Assembly (NCBI GenBank): GCA_964057225.1
Contig: OZ059898.1
Coordinates: 18,887,267-18,951,266 of the forward strand
Direction of reading: 5' to 3'
DNA: 64,000 bases
Origin: Auanema rhodensis
Taxonomy: Eukaryota; Nematoda; Chromadorea; Rhabditida; Rhabditidae
Both the position numbers and the translations under genes were made by a program. The notes under the pieces are model-generated. The model saw only the letters and a list, made by a program, of their open reading frames with translations, had not been told where the DNA came from and ran no database searches. Within the stretch, counting starts at the first letter, position 1. Every line of letters starts with the position of its first letter. Positions 62,701-64,000 of this stretch are shown one piece after another.

Positions 62701-64000
62701 TTCAAAATTAGATTCCCCATGTCCATATCAGTCTAAAAACAGATCTTTATTGATATTGGTTCATGGTAACCATGACTTTGAAATTTACGTGAATTTTAAT
62801 TTATGCTAATTAAATGTACACGTGATGTGCACTTGATAAGTAACTCGCTTCACGTGAAAGATAAAGAGATGCGGTTTTGGAAATTAGATTCCTCATGTCC
62901 ATATTAGTCTAAAAACAAATTTTTATTGATATTGGTTCATGGTAACCATGACTTTGAAATTCACGTGAACTTTAATTTATGCTAATTAAATGTACACGTG
63001 ATGTGCACTTGGTATGTAACTCGCTTCACGTGAAAGATAAAGAGATGTGGTTGCAAAATTAGATTCCCCATGTCCATATTAGTCTAAAAACAAATTTTTA
63101 TTGATATTGGTTCATGGTAACCATGACTTTGAAATTTACGTGAACTTTAATTTATGCTAATTAAACGTACACGTGATGTGCACTTGGTATGTAACTCGCT
63201 TCACGTGAAAGATAAAGAGATGCGGTTTTCAAAATTAGATTCCCCATGTCCATATTAGTCTCAAAACAAATTTTTATTGATATTGGTTCATGGTAACCAT
63301 GTCTTTGAAATTTACGTGAACTTTAATTTATGCTAATTAAATGTACACGTGATGTGCACTTGGTATGTAACTCGCTTCACGTGAAAGATAAAGAGATGCG
63401 GTGTTCAAAATTAGATTCCCCATGTCCATATTAGTCGAAAAACAAATTTTTATTGATATTGGTGCATGGTAACCATGACTTTGAAATTTACGTGAACTTT
63501 AATTTATGCTAATTAAATGTACACGTGATGTGCACTTGGTATGTAACTCGCTTCACGTGAAAGATAAAGAGATGCGGTTTTCAAAATTAGATTCCCCATG
63601 TCCATATCAGTCTAAAAACAGATCTTTATTGATATTGGTTCATGGTAACCATGACTTTGAAATTTACGTGAATTTTAATTTATGCTAATTAAATGTACAC
63701 GTGATGTGCACTTGATATGTAACTCGCTTCACGTGAAAGATAAAGAGATGCGGTTTTCGAAATTAGATTCCTCATGTCCATATTAGTCTAAAAACAAATT
63801 TTTATTGATATTGGTTCATGGTAACCATGACTTTGAAATTCACGTGAACTTTAATTTATGCTAATTAAATGTGCACGTGATGTGCACTTGGTATGTAACT
63901 CGCTTCACGTGAAAGATAAAGAGATGTGGTTTTCAAAATTAGATTCCCCATGTCCATATTAGTCTAAAAACAGATTTTTATTGATATTGGTTCATGGTAA
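59703..64000. repeat. TTAAATG subfamily with HOR units of 7, 6, 5 and 5 monomers
   Basis: Each unit starts with a 175 bp monomer in which ggttttcaaaa is shortened to ggttgcaaaa (59835, 61066, 62121, 63000). Unit lengths are 1231, 1055, 879 and 879 bp, followed by a partial monomer (63879-64000). Other unit markers are gtctcaaaac in the second monomer, gtgttcaaa with agtcgaaaaac, ccatatcag with cagatctt, cttgata, and tgtctttg with attcatgc. The two 879 bp units match at all these markers and differ at few sites, for example cttgataag versus cttgatatg. The array continues beyond the window. Confidence 0.88.

Larger units (their letters stand above)
1..64000. repeat. 176 bp satellite DNA array, 363 complete monomers
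   Basis: The window consists only of head-to-tail copies of a 176 bp monomer. I anchored monomers at the motif gatgtgcac (positions 1, 177, 353 and so on) and checked the phase at many points to 63879. The count is 363 complete copies and a 122 bp partial copy. The consensus has 56 A, 62 T, 32 G and 26 C, which is 33% GC. Most differences between copies are substitutions at a limited set of sites, shared by groups of monomers. No copy is inverted and nothing is inserted between copies. A length near one nucleosome repeat and HOR organisation are typical of centromeric satellites in plants and animals, but the centromere role is inferred. I do not recognise the family. Confidence 0.97.

Noticed and set aside
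60869-63688. Five near-identical 60-residue frames (60869, 61572, 61748, 62627, 63506), suggestive of a gene family
   Set aside because: They are consecutive or HOR-related satellite monomers that share tatcag. Their similarity reflects the repeat and not selection on protein. 61572 and 61748 overlap by 7 bases in different frames.
1-64000. CRISPR array
   Set aside because: There are no constant short repeats alternating with unique spacers. The whole 176 bp unit is repeated.
1-64000. Tandem-repeat protein gene or selfish element with an encoded product
   Set aside because: All six frames are closed repeatedly within each monomer, and the monomer length is not divisible by three.
1-64000. 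Arabidopsis 178 bp, Brassica 176 bp or primate alpha satellite
   Set aside because: The length is similar, but the consensus does not resemble those families as I know them and lacks a CENP-B box. No database search was possible.

Overview
The whole 64 kb window is one uninterrupted tandem array of a satellite DNA with a 176 bp monomer. Anchoring each monomer at the motif gatgtgcac and following that phase gives 363 complete monomers plus a 122 bp partial copy at the right edge. All are in the same orientation. Of the complete copies, 351 are 176 bp, eleven are 175 bp and one is 177 bp. I see no protein-coding gene, RNA gene, transposon, inversion, spacer or unrelated sequence. The array runs off both ends. 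A large homogeneous satellite with higher-order repeats (HORs), at about 33% GC, points to a eukaryotic nuclear genome. A centromeric or pericentromeric block is the likeliest setting, but that is inference. I do not recognise the monomer family and cannot name the organism.

Layout: 1-10 kb mixes several monomer classes, with a 3-monomer HOR (881-1936), a 5-monomer HOR (2817-4928) and a 12-monomer spaced duplication (4577-7920). 10-20 kb holds 5-monomer (10032-11791) and 7-monomer (about 12068-14470) HORs and a complex zone in which blocks recur. 20.4-22 kb has 3- and 2-monomer HORs. About 22.4-27.6 kb is a 2815 bp-period duplication that carries a nested 879 bp HOR. 29.2-31 kb and 31.7-33.3 kb are 880 bp (5-monomer) HORs. 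34-39 kb has a 12-monomer-spaced duplication. About 39.0-41.3 kb is a block of a separate subfamily (TTAAATG in place of TTAAGTG at the 3' end), placed in register inside the older HOR context. 41.7-49.1 kb is a HOR with units of 9, 12, 12 and 10 monomers. 48-59.7 kb holds a 23-monomer spaced duplication, three copies of a 9-monomer unit and a 3-monomer duplication. From about 59.7 kb to the end the TTAAATG subfamily returns, with HOR units of 7, 6, 5 and 5 monomers.

No genes work together here. The content is structural: a satellite shaped by unequal exchange, block duplication and gene conversion in exact register. The notable signals are the in-register subfamily junctions inside single monomers, the HOR series whose unit length changes from copy to copy, and single-base indels that serve as markers of duplication. 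Seven 183 bp open frames are accidental results of stop-codon substitutions in the satellite. All coordinates and identities come from reading by eye. Block boundaries given as 'about' could shift by tens of bases.
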